Origin: DSOI01 sp041394885
Lineage (GTDB): Bacteria > Acidobacteriota > Terriglobia > Bryobacterales > Bryobacteraceae
Assembly (NCBI GenBank): GCA_041394885.1
Contig: JAWKHI010000013.1
Span: 97,866-161,865 of the forward strand
Direction: 5' to 3'
Length of the DNA stretch: 64,000 nucleotides
Of the stretch, positions 35,420 through 44,853 are shown in pieces. The notes beneath the pieces were generated by a model. It was not told the origin of the DNA and ran no database searches. It worked only from the letters and a program-made list of their open reading frames with translations. Position 1 is the first letter of the stretch. Each line of letters opens with the position of its first letter. The position numbers and the translations under genes were made by a program.

Positions 35420-35447
35420 ACGATTTCTCTCCTCGCCCGGAGACCCT

Positions 35448-36362
35448 TTACATATGCTGAAACGGCAAGTAGGCAGCACCGTAAAGCCCAGCTTCATTGC
35501 CGAGCACCGCTTTCTCCACTCGCGTTTCGCAATTGCGGAAGGTGAACGAGCGCTCACGGATCTCCTCGAACATCGCCGGAGAAAAGAAATCCCACGCCGG
35601 CAACACGCCCCCGCTCAGCAGGTACATCGGGAAGTTGAACACATTGATCAGCGTTGCCACGCCAATGCCGAGAGCCCGGCCCATAGACTCGAAAATCCGC
35701 AGTGCCCGCGGCTCTCCGCCCAGGGCCATTTCGTAAACTCGTTTCGCGGAAACATTCTCGCCGATCGCCAGCAGATTCGCCATGCTTTCGATCGCCGTCG
35801 CCGACGCATGTTTCTCCAGACATCCACGATTTCCGCACCCGCACGGATTGCCATACGGCATCACGGTGATGTGCCCTAATTCGCCGGCCATTCCAACGTG
35901 GCCATGCAACACCTTGCCGCCTGAGATGATCCCACCCCCGATACCGGTCCCAAGCGTCAACAGCACCAGATCGTCCACGTCCTTCCCCGCCCCGATCCAG
36001 ACCTCTCCCAATGCGGCCGCATTCGCGTCGTTCTCGAGGATGACGGGCGATCCCAATCGCCGCGCGATTTCGTCCCGCACCGGAAAATCGTCGAAGCCCG
36101 GCATATTGTGCGATCCGACAATCATGCCCTCTGTCATCCGGATGAACCCGGGCACGCCGATCCCCACTCCAGCCAGACCTTCCGCGCCCAGCCCCGCCCG
36201 CAGGTCGACAATGCTGCGCACGATATCCTCGATCACATGGTCCCGCCCGGATCCGAGATCGGTGGTACCCGATATTTTCGTAAGCAGTTTACCCGATCGG
36301 TCCACCGCCGCCGCCCGCAAATTCGTGCCGCCAAGGTCCACGCCGATTGAATACGAAATCAT
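35448..36362 (-). CDS. ROK-family glucokinase
   Basis: Of 304 residues, with the ATP phosphate motif GVDLGGTNLRAA at the N-terminus, LENDANAAALGE with the catalytic Asp, TLGTGIGGGIISGGK, GELGHITV and the zinc-binding ROK signature CGCGNRGCLEKHAS. The product most likely phosphorylates glucose; other hexoses are possible within ROK. It has no helix-turn-helix, so it is a kinase, not a ROK repressor. It is followed by xylB on the same strand. Confidence 0.9.
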   Translation of the reverse strand: MISYSIGVDLGGTNLRAAAVDRSGKLLTKISGTTDLGSGRDHVIEDIVRSIVDLRAGLGAEGLAGVGIGVPGFIRMTEGMIVGSHNMPGFDDFPVRDEIARRLGSPVILENDANAAALGEVWIGAGKDVDDLVLLTLGTGIGGGIISGGKVLHGHVGMAGELGHITVMPYGNPCGCGNRGCLEKHASATAIESMANLLAIGENVSAKRVYEMALGGEPRALRIFESMGRALGIGVATLINVFNFPMYLLSGGVLPAWDFFSPAMFEEIRERSFTFRNCETRVEKAVLGNEAGLYGAAYLPFQHM

Positions 36363-36508
36363 CCTTCAGCGATGATAGCAACCACCGGATCGACGCCGGA
36401 AGAAACGGAAGGCCTGAGTCGTTCGTCTAGAGTAATGACGAAGCGGCCACCCGAAACACTGATGCTACGGCGGGCGACGGCCGATATAATCGGAGAGGAC
36501 GCCACAGG

Positions 36509-37126
36509 ATGGAAATCGTGGGCAACCGTCAATTCGTGGAAATTCCTGGGACAGCAACCCTGGAACTGCCGCCTCTTCTGGTGAGCGAAGGCGGCGGCAC
36601 GGCGAGAATGGACCGAGTGGTCGATATGGCCACCCAAATCATAGAGCGCGAAGATCTCGTTCCCGCCAACGCGCTCGATCCTCTCGTGTCCGATTCCGAC
36701 GTCGAACGCCGCAAGATGGACATGGCCCTCAATCTCGTGGACCAGTACATGAACCTCCGCCGTCACTGGCATTGGGGTGCGGGCATTCTCGAATGGATCC
36801 GTCAATGCGAGATCACCTTCGAATCCAAACCCTCCCTGCGCGCGGTTCTGCGGCCCGACGTTTGGCCACACGCAGGCCGGTCAAGCTTCGTCACCCTGCT
36901 CGAGGATAAGCATGTCGACACCGCCGGCATTACCATCGAAAAGGCTGTCGGGCTTCGTCTCACTTATCGCCATCTACCCCCATTGGTGGACTTCAGCGAT
37001 CAGTACCTGTTCTACTTGAACGCACGCCTGGCCGGAACCGCTTTCGAAACCTGGGCGCGCATGAGCCCGTCGCCCATCTCCGCGTTGCCGCCTGAGCGCT
37101 TTACCGTGCAAGTCGTCGCTATGTAG
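36509..37126 (+). CDS. Hypothetical protein, 205 residues
   Basis: I do not recognise a family. The frame has normal high third-position GC and an ACAGG-type ribosome site before the ATG. The protein is soluble, with a stretch rich in Leu/Asp/Glu (MDRVVDMATQIIERED), an aromatic-rich helix (NLRRHWHWGAGILEWIRQCE) and a C-terminal beta-looking half. No signal peptide or membrane span is visible. It stands alone between the divergent glucokinase gene and the acetamidase gene. The 146 bases before it (36363-36508) hold no gene I can support. Confidence 0.6.
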   Translation: MEIVGNRQFVEIPGTATLELPPLLVSEGGGTARMDRVVDMATQIIEREDLVPANALDPLVSDSDVERRKMDMALNLVDQYMNLRRHWHWGAGILEWIRQCEITFESKPSLRAVLRPDVWPHAGRSSFVTLLEDKHVDTAGITIEKAVGLRLTYRHLPPLVDFSDQYLFYLNARLAGTAFETWARMSPSPISALPPERFTVQVVAM

Positions 37127-37193
37127 GCGGTTCGGTCCTAATCCCTGAAGGTGCGATATCTGTTCAGCCGGTGGGCGTGATCTAATCAGGAAC

Positions 37194-38156
37194 ATGTATC
37201 GACCGCTCCTCGTGCTCCTTGGGGCCGCCGCCTGCCTGGCTGAGACTCACCGGTTCACGCCGGCCCAGTACTACAACACGTTCTCCTTTGCCCATAAGCC
37301 GGCTCTGCGAATCCGGCCGGGCGATCGGGTGATCACGCAGACCATCGATTCGCGAGGCGGAGACGTGCACGGCAACACAGCCGGCGAGCGCGGGAATCCG
37401 CAAACCGGCCCGTTCTATGTAGAAGGCGCCGAGCCCGGCGACACACTCATCGTCAAGATCGAGAAGATCGAGCCCAACCGCGACACCGCATTTTCGAGTA
37501 GCGTACTGGCTCCCTACACCGCCGACCCGGCTTTTCTCCGCGCCGAGGGACTCCGCCAGCAGACCACCGAGGTCTGGAAGATCGACAGGGCGCGCCGGGT
37601 GGCTGTCCTTGAAAACGAGGCCATCAAGCCCCGGCGCATCGAGGTGCCCTTCCGGCCGATGCTCGGCTGCGTGGCCACCGCGCCGGACCGCAAACAGGCC
37701 GTTCCCACCTCGACGCCGGACAACTTTGGCGGCAACATGGATTATCACGGTATGAACGCCGGGATCACGCTGATGCTTCCGGTGTTCGAGCCCGGTGCGC
37801 TATTGTTTATCGGCGATGGCCACGTCCGGCAAGGCGAAGGAGAGGTGCTCGGCAACGCGCTCGAGACCTCGATGGACGTGGAATTCACCGTGGAGTTGGC
37901 GAAGGGCAAGCGCATCGGCTGGCCGCGCTTCGAGACGGCCGACCATATTGGAGTGCTGGGCAGCGCCAGACCCTTGCTGCAGGCGGTCCAGCATGCCACT
38001 ACCGAGTTGCAGCGGTGGCTGATGGCCGAGCATGGGTTTGACGAACGTGGGTCGTCGCTGCTCATGGGCCATGCTCTCGAATACGAGATCGCCAACATCG
38101 TGGACCCGCACTTTACCGTCGTCGCGCGGATCCGGAAAAGCTACCTCGGCCAGTGA
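37194..38156 (+). CDS. Exported acetamidase/formamidase-family protein
   Basis: A signal peptide (MYRPLLVLLGAAACLA) is followed by an FmdA/AmdA fold: LRIRPGDRVITQTIDSRGGD, NPQTGPFYVEGAEPGDTL, DNFGGNMD, and GDGHVRQGEGEVLGNALETSMDVEF. In cytoplasmic family members these regions form the zinc-amidase site that hydrolyses formamide or acetamide to ammonia and the acid. Export is less usual, so the natural substrate may be another small amide outside the cell. 320 residues. A leader with AGGA lies just before the ATG. Its 3' end is 9 bases from the convergent cupin gene. Confidence 0.88.
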   Translation: MYRPLLVLLGAAACLAETHRFTPAQYYNTFSFAHKPALRIRPGDRVITQTIDSRGGDVHGNTAGERGNPQTGPFYVEGAEPGDTLIVKIEKIEPNRDTAFSSSVLAPYTADPAFLRAEGLRQQTTEVWKIDRARRVAVLENEAIKPRRIEVPFRPMLGCVATAPDRKQAVPTSTPDNFGGNMDYHGMNAGITLMLPVFEPGALLFIGDGHVRQGEGEVLGNALETSMDVEFTVELAKGKRIGWPRFETADHIGVLGSARPLLQAVQHATTELQRWLMAEHGFDERGSSLLMGHALEYEIANIVDPHFTVVARIRKSYLGQ

Positions 38157-38165
38157 CGCGTCGAA

Positions 38166-38525
38166 TCAGTCCAGCCACTCGTCGGCGGGATCGAACTTCG
38201 GGATGGCGATGATGATGACGCGCATCCGGCCGATGGCCCGGTGCCGCACGCCCGGCGGTATCACGATGGACATGCCCGGCCGGACTGGGATTGTCTCCGC
38301 GTCCAATTCCATCCGTGCCCCTTCGCCGCACTCCAGAAAGTAGTAGGTCTCGGTGATGCGCTTGTGGTAGTGGAGTTCGGCATCTTCCTTGATTTCGGTG
38401 ACGTGCAGCGTTCCAGGAAACTCAGCGACATCGGCGAAGGCGCGGCGGGCGGTTCCGCAGGGACAGGGCACGCCTTCGATCTCGGCGAAGTCGGCCACGT
38501 GGTAGCGAGCGCTCGAGGATTTCAT
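38166..38525 (-). CDS. Cupin-domain protein
   Basis: A single-domain 119-residue cupin. The metal site of cupin motif 1 appears as ELHYHKRITETYYFLECGEG (His, His, Glu) and motif 2 as IPPGVRHRA with another His. Small cupins bind a divalent metal and act as isomerases, dioxygenases or sugar sensors. The start overlaps the preceding DUF1080 gene stop by ATGA, making it the last gene of a Gfo/Idh-DUF1080-cupin operon, which suggests a role in sugar catabolism. A Cys-rich start (VPCPCGTARRAF) is unusual and could hold metal or be structural. Confidence 0.85.
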   Translation of the reverse strand: MKSSSARYHVADFAEIEGVPCPCGTARRAFADVAEFPGTLHVTEIKEDAELHYHKRITETYYFLECGEGARMELDAETIPVRPGMSIVIPPGVRHRAIGRMRVIIIAIPKFDPADEWLD

Positions 38526-39174
38526 TTGAGAGACTTCAATTTCAAGTTGCGGAATTCAACGCGCATCGGATCTCCGCTATGCAACTGCAGCGCGATCACT
38601 CCCGATGCCGCCTTATCGTCCATGGTGTCGATGGTTTGAACGCCGTTGAGCCACAGCCGGATGCGCCGGCCCTCGGCGCGGACATCGACATGGTTCCATT
38701 CCTGGTGGCGGACGTGGGTCTTGGCGATCCGCCAGCCTTCGTCCTGCGTCTTCATCACGCCGCGTCCGCGGCCTCGCTCCTCGTAGAGGTTACCCCAAGC
38801 GGAGCGGTCGGACCGGCCTCGGAGAAATCGGCCTGGTAACCCAGCACGATCCAGCCTGGCCCGGTAAGATGCGTGCTGCGAAAGTGAATGCCGCTGTTTC
38901 CGTTTCGCAGGCGCACATCGGCGGTGAGATGAAGATCGGAGAATGTGTCTTTGTACACGAGGAACGTATTCAGTTGGATGGCGTAGTCGTCGCTGGTGCC
39001 TACGAGCATGCCGTCTTCCACCCTCCACGTGCGCGGGTTGCCGCTCCAGCCGGTGAGGTCCCTTCCGTTGAACAGCAGGACGTATCCTTGCTTGCGCTCT
39101 TCCTCGGTGAGCGTATTGTCGCCGGAGGCGGCGAGAAGAGGAAGAAGGCCGATCAGGAGAAGGCACGCTCTCAT
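38522..39174 (-). pseudogene. DUF1080 (3-keto-disaccharide hydrolase-like), frameshifted
   Basis: The first two thirds are read in one frame: signal peptide MRACLLLIGLLPLLAASG, then QGYVLLFNGRDLTGW, WRVEDGMLVGTSDDY and NGNSGIHFRSTHLTG. The frame changes near 38810: WIVLGYQADFSEAGP must continue as DRSAWGNLYEERGRG, which is one base off, and then runs to the stop at 38522 (NHVDVRAEGRRIRLWLNGVQTIDT, VEFRNLKLKSLK). Both pieces together give a normal full-length DUF1080 protein of about 217 residues, a beta-jelly-roll found in secreted glycoside hydrolases including 3-keto-glucoside hydrolases. Starts and stops overlap both neighbours by ATGA. The site has no homopolymer. Confidence 0.85.
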
Positions 39175-40295
39175 TTCATCAACTCCGCCCAACTTACTTC
39201 GCGTTTCAAATCCATGGACGTCCGGGCGAGAATCGCCGTGAGCGTGCTTTCCGCGGCGCGGACACCGGTGTTTTCCGGCTGACCGTCGCGGATTCGCTGG
39301 ACGAATTCCTTAAGCCCGTGGGCGGTGATGTCGATCGGCTCCTTCTCTTCGAAGATGTCGGTCCGGCTGCGGTGATGGCGCCAATACTCGCGGGCCACTT
39401 CCACCACGCCGTCAGCGCAGACGAATGTCTCAGAGACATCGCGGTAGAAGCGCGGTGTGATTTGCGTGCCGGTGAGAGTCGCCTGCATTCCGTTTTTGTA
39501 TGTAAATGTCGCGGTGCAATGGTCGCGCATGTCCCCGCGTTGGATGACGGTCTTCGACGCTGAGCCGATGGCGCTCTCCGGATGGCCCCCCAGGAACCAG
39601 TTGAGCACGTCGACGCCATGGCAGTAGGTCTCGACGATGTAGTCGCCAAAGAGGTCGCGCCAGTTGTGCCAGTCCTTGACCTTTTGTATTTCGTCTCTCG
39701 GCGCTGCGATAGGCACGTTGTTGGCGGGCACGGCTCCTTTGATCCAGTGAGCGTGAGCCATTCGGAGTGGGCCGATCTCGCCAGAGGTGACCAGTCTGTG
39801 CCCTTTTCGATAGCCGGGACCGTAGCGCTGCTGAAATCCGAAGGTGATGTTGAGTTTGCGGTCGGCGGCGTCGGCAGCGCGCATCACCCGCTTGCAGCCT
39901 TCCACGTCGAGCCCGGCGGGCTTTTCGATATAGATGTGTTTGCCGGCCTTGACGGCGGCTTCGAAGTGCTCCGGATGCAGGTAGACCGGCGTGGCGATGA
40001 TCACCGCGTCCACGCCGGAGGCGAACAGATCCTCCATTCGCCTATAGGCTTTGGCGTCGGGTGCGGGGATTGCCTTTCGGGCCTTGGCGATTTGTTCTTC
40101 GAACAGGTCGCATAGGGCGACCAGGCGCCCTCCGGTGTGTTCCACCAGGAGCCGTGCGTCGTGGGTGCCTCGGCCGCCGGCGCCGATGAGTCCGACAGTG
40201 ACGGCGGAGTTGGCTGCGGTTCCGCGAGCGGTGGCGGCGGACATGAGGGCGGCGTTGCGCATCAACCGCCGGCGCGACAGGGATTGCGGGGTCAC
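39171..40295 (-). CDS. Gfo/Idh/MocA-family oxidoreductase with twin-arginine leader
   Basis: A 374-residue NAD(P)-dependent sugar oxidoreductase. A twin-arginine-type N-terminus (SRRRLMRNAALMSAA) is followed by the Rossmann motif VGLIGAGGRGTHD, the NAD-site Glu-Lys-Pro (IYIEKPAGLD), and the second-domain substrate region WHNWRDLFGDYIVETYCHGVDVLNWFLGG with the catalytic-type His. Tat export of this family is common in Planctomycetes and Acidobacteriota because the folded, cofactor-bound enzyme must be moved. It is the first gene of the operon with DUF1080 (ATGA overlap) and cupin, consistent with oxidation of a sugar to a 3-keto derivative then hydrolysis. Confidence 0.9.
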   Translation of the reverse strand: MTPQSLSRRRLMRNAALMSAATARGTAANSAVTVGLIGAGGRGTHDARLLVEHTGGRLVALCDLFEEQIAKARKAIPAPDAKAYRRMEDLFASGVDAVIIATPVYLHPEHFEAAVKAGKHIYIEKPAGLDVEGCKRVMRAADAADRKLNITFGFQQRYGPGYRKGHRLVTSGEIGPLRMAHAHWIKGAVPANNVPIAAPRDEIQKVKDWHNWRDLFGDYIVETYCHGVDVLNWFLGGHPESAIGSASKTVIQRGDMRDHCTATFTYKNGMQATLTGTQITPRFYRDVSETFVCADGVVEVAREYWRHHRSRTDIFEEKEPIDITAHGLKEFVQRIRDGQPENTGVRAAESTLTAILARTSMDLKREVSWAELMK

Positions 40296-40433
40296 GTTGT
40301 TCTCCTGGCTACAGCATTTTCCGAGCTTCCGCTCTATCCTGAGCTTCCGCTCAGATTAGATCGTATCGGAAAGCTGCGCGCTCGACACTCTCCGTTGCCG
40401 GCCCCGACGCCGACTCTCGGTTAGGATAACGGA

Positions 40434-43352
40434 ATGACTGCGAAACGCATTGCAATTCTGGCGACCTTGGCGGCGGTGGGAGTGGGAGCCGCCTGGATCC
40501 GGGCTCAGCAGCCGGCGTCAACCGTCGAGCGAGAGCGTGCTGCGCAGGATCAGGCCTATCAGGGGTCGTGGGCGTCCAAGGCCGGCGGGACACCGGAAAA
40601 CGAACTATGGGAAGTGCTGGTGCTGATGGGCGTGGGTGACCGGGAACCCTCCACCTGGGACGGGAATCTGGAGATTGCCGCGGGCGACATTTGGAACGTC
40701 GAGGGCTATCGTTTCGAATTGCCGGACCGGATCCTGCCGCAGGGCGGATGGCAGGCACGGACGAAAGTCGAACGCGTTTTGAATAGCTCACCGGTCGAGG
40801 GTAGCGCCATCAGCGCCCAAGCCGTACTACCCAAGGGGTTGCTGATACGCGGACGCGGAACCGATGCGACGCGCCTGGTCCTCCGCACCTCGCAAGGCCA
40901 GTGTGACTTCGCGCCGATGGCCGTGAGCATTTCCGCTCCGTGTGCCGGCGGTCGGATGGAGGTTCGGCGAGTGCCGGCCGAAACCGATCTCTCGGGCACA
41001 CACTTGCGCCACCACGATTTTCCGGCATTGGGCGAGGGCGCCGATGAGTCGCTGTCGGCGGTCTGGATGAGCTACCACGATCGCCGGGAGGAGCTGAACT
41101 TCCGGCGATACGTAGGCGGGAAATGGAGCCGCCTAATCAACGTGGCGCGCGCTTCTGAAGACTTGTGGCGCCCACAGGTGGTCACCGATGGGAATGCCAA
41201 GCCGTGGTTGATATGGTCGCAGCAAACGGCAGGCGACTGGGACATCTGGGCGATGCCTTGGCTCGACAACGAGTGGGGACCCAAACAGAAAGTGAGTACC
41301 GATGCGCTCCCCGACATCGAGCCATCGGTGGCGCGGGCTTCCGACGGGACGATCTATGTGGCGTGGCAAGCGCTCTCGGGAAGAGTGTCGCAGATCCGGA
41401 TGCGATATTTGAAAGCGGACCGTTGGTCTGAAGTCCTGACGGTGACCGCGTCGTCGCACAATGACTGGCAGCCGGCGGTCGCGGCGGGCGGCGATGGCCG
41501 GGTATGGATCGCGTGGGACCGGTACACGTCGAGTTACGACGTCTATCTCAAAAGTTACTCGCGGGGTTCGGGATTCTCGGCCGAGGTGGCCTTGGCCCAG
41601 TCACCCCGGTTCGAAGCGTATCCCACGGTCGCCGTGGACGCTGCGAATCGCCCCTGGGTTGCCTGGGAGGTGGACGACGAAAACTGGGGCAAGGACCTGG
41701 GGTGGGCGCTCGGCGCCAAGGCGATCGGCAAACCGCTCGGAGGGCCGCGCCAAATCGAAGTGGTGTGCCGGGATGGAGATGAATGGAAGGCCGCGCCGGC
41801 GTTGCGTTTCGAGGATGCATTGGGGCAAGGAGCTTCCGGCATCAGTGACCCGGCGCTCCAGGTGGATCCGAACGGGAATATCTGGCTGGCGATGAAACGG
41901 CGCTACAGCCGAAGCGGTTACCGCCCGAGCACATTTTGGGAGGCCTATTTGACCCGCCTTGACGGCGCGCGCTGGACCGATCCCGTGCCGTTGCCCAATA
42001 GCTGGTCACGAAAGAGCACCCGCACCGGACTCGCGGCGTCGGGCGGGCGATTGTGGGCCTTCTGGACCTCGGAAACCCGGAAGTACGATTTCGCCAGCCG
42101 GCCCAGGGAGGGCCGTGTCATCGCGGGGTCACTGCCGGTGCCGCCGGCCGGGGCAAAGCCAATTCTTACGGCGCGAACCATGGCAGCCGTTACCTTGTCC
42201 TCTACCAACGAGGCGCGCGATGTCACTGCGATCCGGGCGCACCGGACTCGAGTGGGAAAAGCATCGATGCGTATCGTTCGCGGCGATCTTCACCGGCACA
42301 CCGAGTTATCGCAGGACATCGGGGGACTGGACGACGGTACGCTCCAGGAGTTCTACCGCTATATGATCGACGCCGCGGAAATGGATTTCGGCGCATCCAC
42401 CGATCACCAGGCGGGCGGGATCGACTATTGGAATTTCATCACCCAAAAGATGGCCGACATGTATCACTTCCCGCAGCGATTCGTGCCACTCTATGGCTAC
42501 GAACGCAACTTGGCGAATCCGTTTGGGCATCGCAACATCATTCACACCCAGCGCGACTATCCGATCGTGCCGTTCTTCCAGAGCCTCAATCCGAAGTTCA
42601 TGCTGCCCGACACACCCGACGGCGAACTGCTGACGTTCAACAGCGCAAGCTTTGGCGGAGGCATTCGCAACGACACGGCGCTACTCTACGAGGAATTGCG
42701 GAAAACGGGTGGGCTCGCCATCCCGCACACCTCCGGCAGCGACAACATGGGAACGGACTGGAGCGATAAGAGCGACGCGGCACTCGAGCCGGTGGTGGAA
42801 ATCTACCAAGGCGCGCGATACAGTTCCGAGGCGCGAAACGTACCTCGAGGCGTCCAGGACGGCATGGAAAAGAAAATGCCCGGTGGGTTTCAGGAGCCCG
42901 GGCTGGTCTGGAATGCCTGGAAGAAAGGTCATCGCCTCGGCGTGATCGCCAGTTCGGACCACTATTCGACACACATCTCCTACGCGATGGTGTACACCCC
43001 GGCGATGACCCGGAAAGCGATCTTCGACGCGATCGCTCAGCGCCACACCTACGGCGCCACCGATAATATCGTGCTGGAATTCTGGATGGGCAACCACTTC
43101 ATGGGCGACGATTTCACGGCGAGGTCGCCGCAGCCGATCCGGGTGAAGGTGCGCGGTACAGATGCGGTGGAGGCGGTGCACGTGATCCGCGACGCGGCGT
43201 ATATCTACAAAGTGTCCCCGGGCAAACCCGATGTGGATTTCGAATATCGCGATGGGTCCGCGGGCGCCGGCGAGCACTGGTACTACGTGAGAGTGGAGCA
43301 GAAAAACGGCGAACTGGCTTGGTCAAGCCCGATTTGGGTGAGGTACCGGTAA
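40434..43352 (+). CDS. Exported beta-propeller plus PHP-type (DUF3604-like) protein
   Basis: A 972-residue protein: signal anchor (about 1-25), a middle region (about 200-560) of repeated blades with Trp-rich strands such as KPWLIWSQQTAGDWDIWAMPW and VWIAWDRYTSSYDVYLKSY, and a C-terminal PHP-like metallohydrolase domain from about 610. Its metal-binding motifs are RGDLHRHTELS (about 617), ASTDHQAGG (about 654) and VIASSDHYSTH (about 838). PHP domains bind three metals and hydrolyse phosphate or amide bonds; here the substrate is unknown. The sulfatase start lies 5 bases after its stop, so both are probably one unit. Confidence 0.8.
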   Translation: MTAKRIAILATLAAVGVGAAWIRAQQPASTVERERAAQDQAYQGSWASKAGGTPENELWEVLVLMGVGDREPSTWDGNLEIAAGDIWNVEGYRFELPDRILPQGGWQARTKVERVLNSSPVEGSAISAQAVLPKGLLIRGRGTDATRLVLRTSQGQCDFAPMAVSISAPCAGGRMEVRRVPAETDLSGTHLRHHDFPALGEGADESLSAVWMSYHDRREELNFRRYVGGKWSRLINVARASEDLWRPQVVTDGNAKPWLIWSQQTAGDWDIWAMPWLDNEWGPKQKVSTDALPDIEPSVARASDGTIYVAWQALSGRVSQIRMRYLKADRWSEVLTVTASSHNDWQPAVAAGGDGRVWIAWDRYTSSYDVYLKSYSRGSGFSAEVALAQSPRFEAYPTVAVDAANRPWVAWEVDDENWGKDLGWALGAKAIGKPLGGPRQIEVVCRDGDEWKAAPALRFEDALGQGASGISDPALQVDPNGNIWLAMKRRYSRSGYRPSTFWEAYLTRLDGARWTDPVPLPNSWSRKSTRTGLAASGGRLWAFWTSETRKYDFASRPREGRVIAGSLPVPPAGAKPILTARTMAAVTLSSTNEARDVTAIRAHRTRVGKASMRIVRGDLHRHTELSQDIGGLDDGTLQEFYRYMIDAAEMDFGASTDHQAGGIDYWNFITQKMADMYHFPQRFVPLYGYERNLANPFGHRNIIHTQRDYPIVPFFQSLNPKFMLPDTPDGELLTFNSASFGGGIRNDTALLYEELRKTGGLAIPHTSGSDNMGTDWSDKSDAALEPVVEIYQGARYSSEARNVPRGVQDGMEKKMPGGFQEPGLVWNAWKKGHRLGVIASSDHYSTHISYAMVYTPAMTRKAIFDAIAQRHTYGATDNIVLEFWMGNHFMGDDFTARSPQPIRVKVRGTDAVEAVHVIRDAAYIYKVSPGKPDVDFEYRDGSAGAGEHWYYVRVEQKNGELAWSSPIWVRYR

Positions 43353-43357
43353 CCGCC

Positions 43358-44827
43358 ATGGCTGACCTGACTCGCAAGCAGTTCCTGGCCTCTCCCGCGA
43401 TGACGCTGGCGCAAACGCAGCGCAGTTCCGGCCGGCCCAAGAACGTGCTGTTCCTACTCTCGGACCAGCATCGCCCCTCCGTCATGGGCCATCTCGGCGA
43501 TTCCCATGCCCGCACGCCGCACATGGATTCGCTGGCCGCCACCGGCGCCAGGTTTTCGAACGCCTATTGCACCAATCCGGTATGCACGCCGTCGCGCGCT
43601 TCGATCCTCACCGGCCTCTATACCCACAACCACCGTACCTGGAGCAACCGGTCTGCTTGGCCATTCGAGATTCGCACGATGGCGCATCACTTCTCCCGCG
43701 CTGGTTATATCAGCGCTCTCATCGGCAAGATGCATTTCGTGGATGCACAGACCCACGGCTTCGACTACCGCCTGGATTTCAACGACTGGTATCAATATCT
43801 GGGACCCAAGACCAAGCTCTACGCCGACGAACTCGCACGGGCCAACAGCGGATCCGGACTTCCCCAAATCGACGACCTATGGTCAGACTTCGGCGACCCC
43901 TGGATCGGCCATCGTACGCTCGACGACCGCGACGGTTTCGTCCATGTCGGCCGTGCCTCGCTCATCCCAGAGCGGGATCATTTCGAGAGCTTCGTTTCGC
44001 GCGAATCCGTGCGCTTCCTGAAGAGATTCTCCAAGGATCACCCGTTTTTCCTGATCGCGTCTTATCTCAAACCGCATGACCCGTTCATGCCGCCGCAGCG
44101 CTTCGCCGATATGTTTCGCGCGGCCGACATGGAACTGCCAGGGTCCTGGGGCAAGGTGGACCTGGATCGAATTCCAAAGGAGATGCGCGCCCGGATCGAG
44201 ACGCACGCCCCCACGCGGGAGGTCCGAATTCCCGAAAACGCCAAACAACGAATCGCGATGTACTACGGCAACGTCGCGCACCTGGACGAGTCGATCGGGC
44301 AGGTGCTCGCCGCATTGCGTGAACTGGGCCTCGAGGACGACACGATCGTAGTCTATTCTTCTGACCATGGAGAAATGCTTGGTGACCACGGCATGTTCCA
44401 GAAGTTCGTGTTCTACGAACCTTCGGTCGGCGTGCCGCTCATTTTTAGCGTGCCGGGGATGACCAAGCCAGGATCGGTGTGCGATGCGCCGGTGAGCCAG
44501 ACGGCGCTCCTGGCCACGCTGTTGGATCTGTGCGGGATCGCCGTGCCGGCAGGGCTCGACGCGCCGCCTCTCACGCCGTATCTGCGGGAACCCACGCGCC
44601 GGTCTGAGGATCCGGTGTTTGCCGAATTCGCTCTCCAGACCAAAAACGCGCGTACCATGATTCGGCACGGGGACTGGAAGTACAGCTACTACGTGAGTGA
44701 CACTCCGGAGTTGTACAACTTGCGGGACGATCCCGAGGAGCTCCATAACCTCGCCGCCGAACCGGCCCATCGAACCAAGCGCGACGAACTGCATGCGCGC
44801 CTGCTCGCCTGGCACCGCCCAGCCTGA
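43358..44827 (+). CDS. Sulfatase (formylglycine-dependent, Cys type)
   Basis: The arylsulfatase fold is clear: FLLSDQHRPSVMG at the N-terminus with the first metal Asp, the modification motif CTPSRASILTG (Cys76 from the chosen start) that a formylglycine-generating enzyme converts, GKMHFVD, SYLKPHDPF, and YSSDHGEMLGDHGMF. It cleaves sulfate esters, probably from a polysaccharide. Length 489. The ATG at 43358 was chosen (MADLTRKQFLASPAM, an export-like leader with a TRKQFL stretch resembling a Tat signal); the longer frame begins in the PHP gene. No anaerobic sulfatase maturase or FGE gene is present in the window. Confidence 0.9.
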   Translation: MADLTRKQFLASPAMTLAQTQRSSGRPKNVLFLLSDQHRPSVMGHLGDSHARTPHMDSLAATGARFSNAYCTNPVCTPSRASILTGLYTHNHRTWSNRSAWPFEIRTMAHHFSRAGYISALIGKMHFVDAQTHGFDYRLDFNDWYQYLGPKTKLYADELARANSGSGLPQIDDLWSDFGDPWIGHRTLDDRDGFVHVGRASLIPERDHFESFVSRESVRFLKRFSKDHPFFLIASYLKPHDPFMPPQRFADMFRAADMELPGSWGKVDLDRIPKEMRARIETHAPTREVRIPENAKQRIAMYYGNVAHLDESIGQVLAALRELGLEDDTIVVYSSDHGEMLGDHGMFQKFVFYEPSVGVPLIFSVPGMTKPGSVCDAPVSQTALLATLLDLCGIAVPAGLDAPPLTPYLREPTRRSEDPVFAEFALQTKNARTMIRHGDWKYSYYVSDTPELYNLRDDPEELHNLAAEPAHRTKRDELHARLLAWHRPA

Positions 44828-44853
44828 TCGGGGAAACGGTACGATCGCGACGG

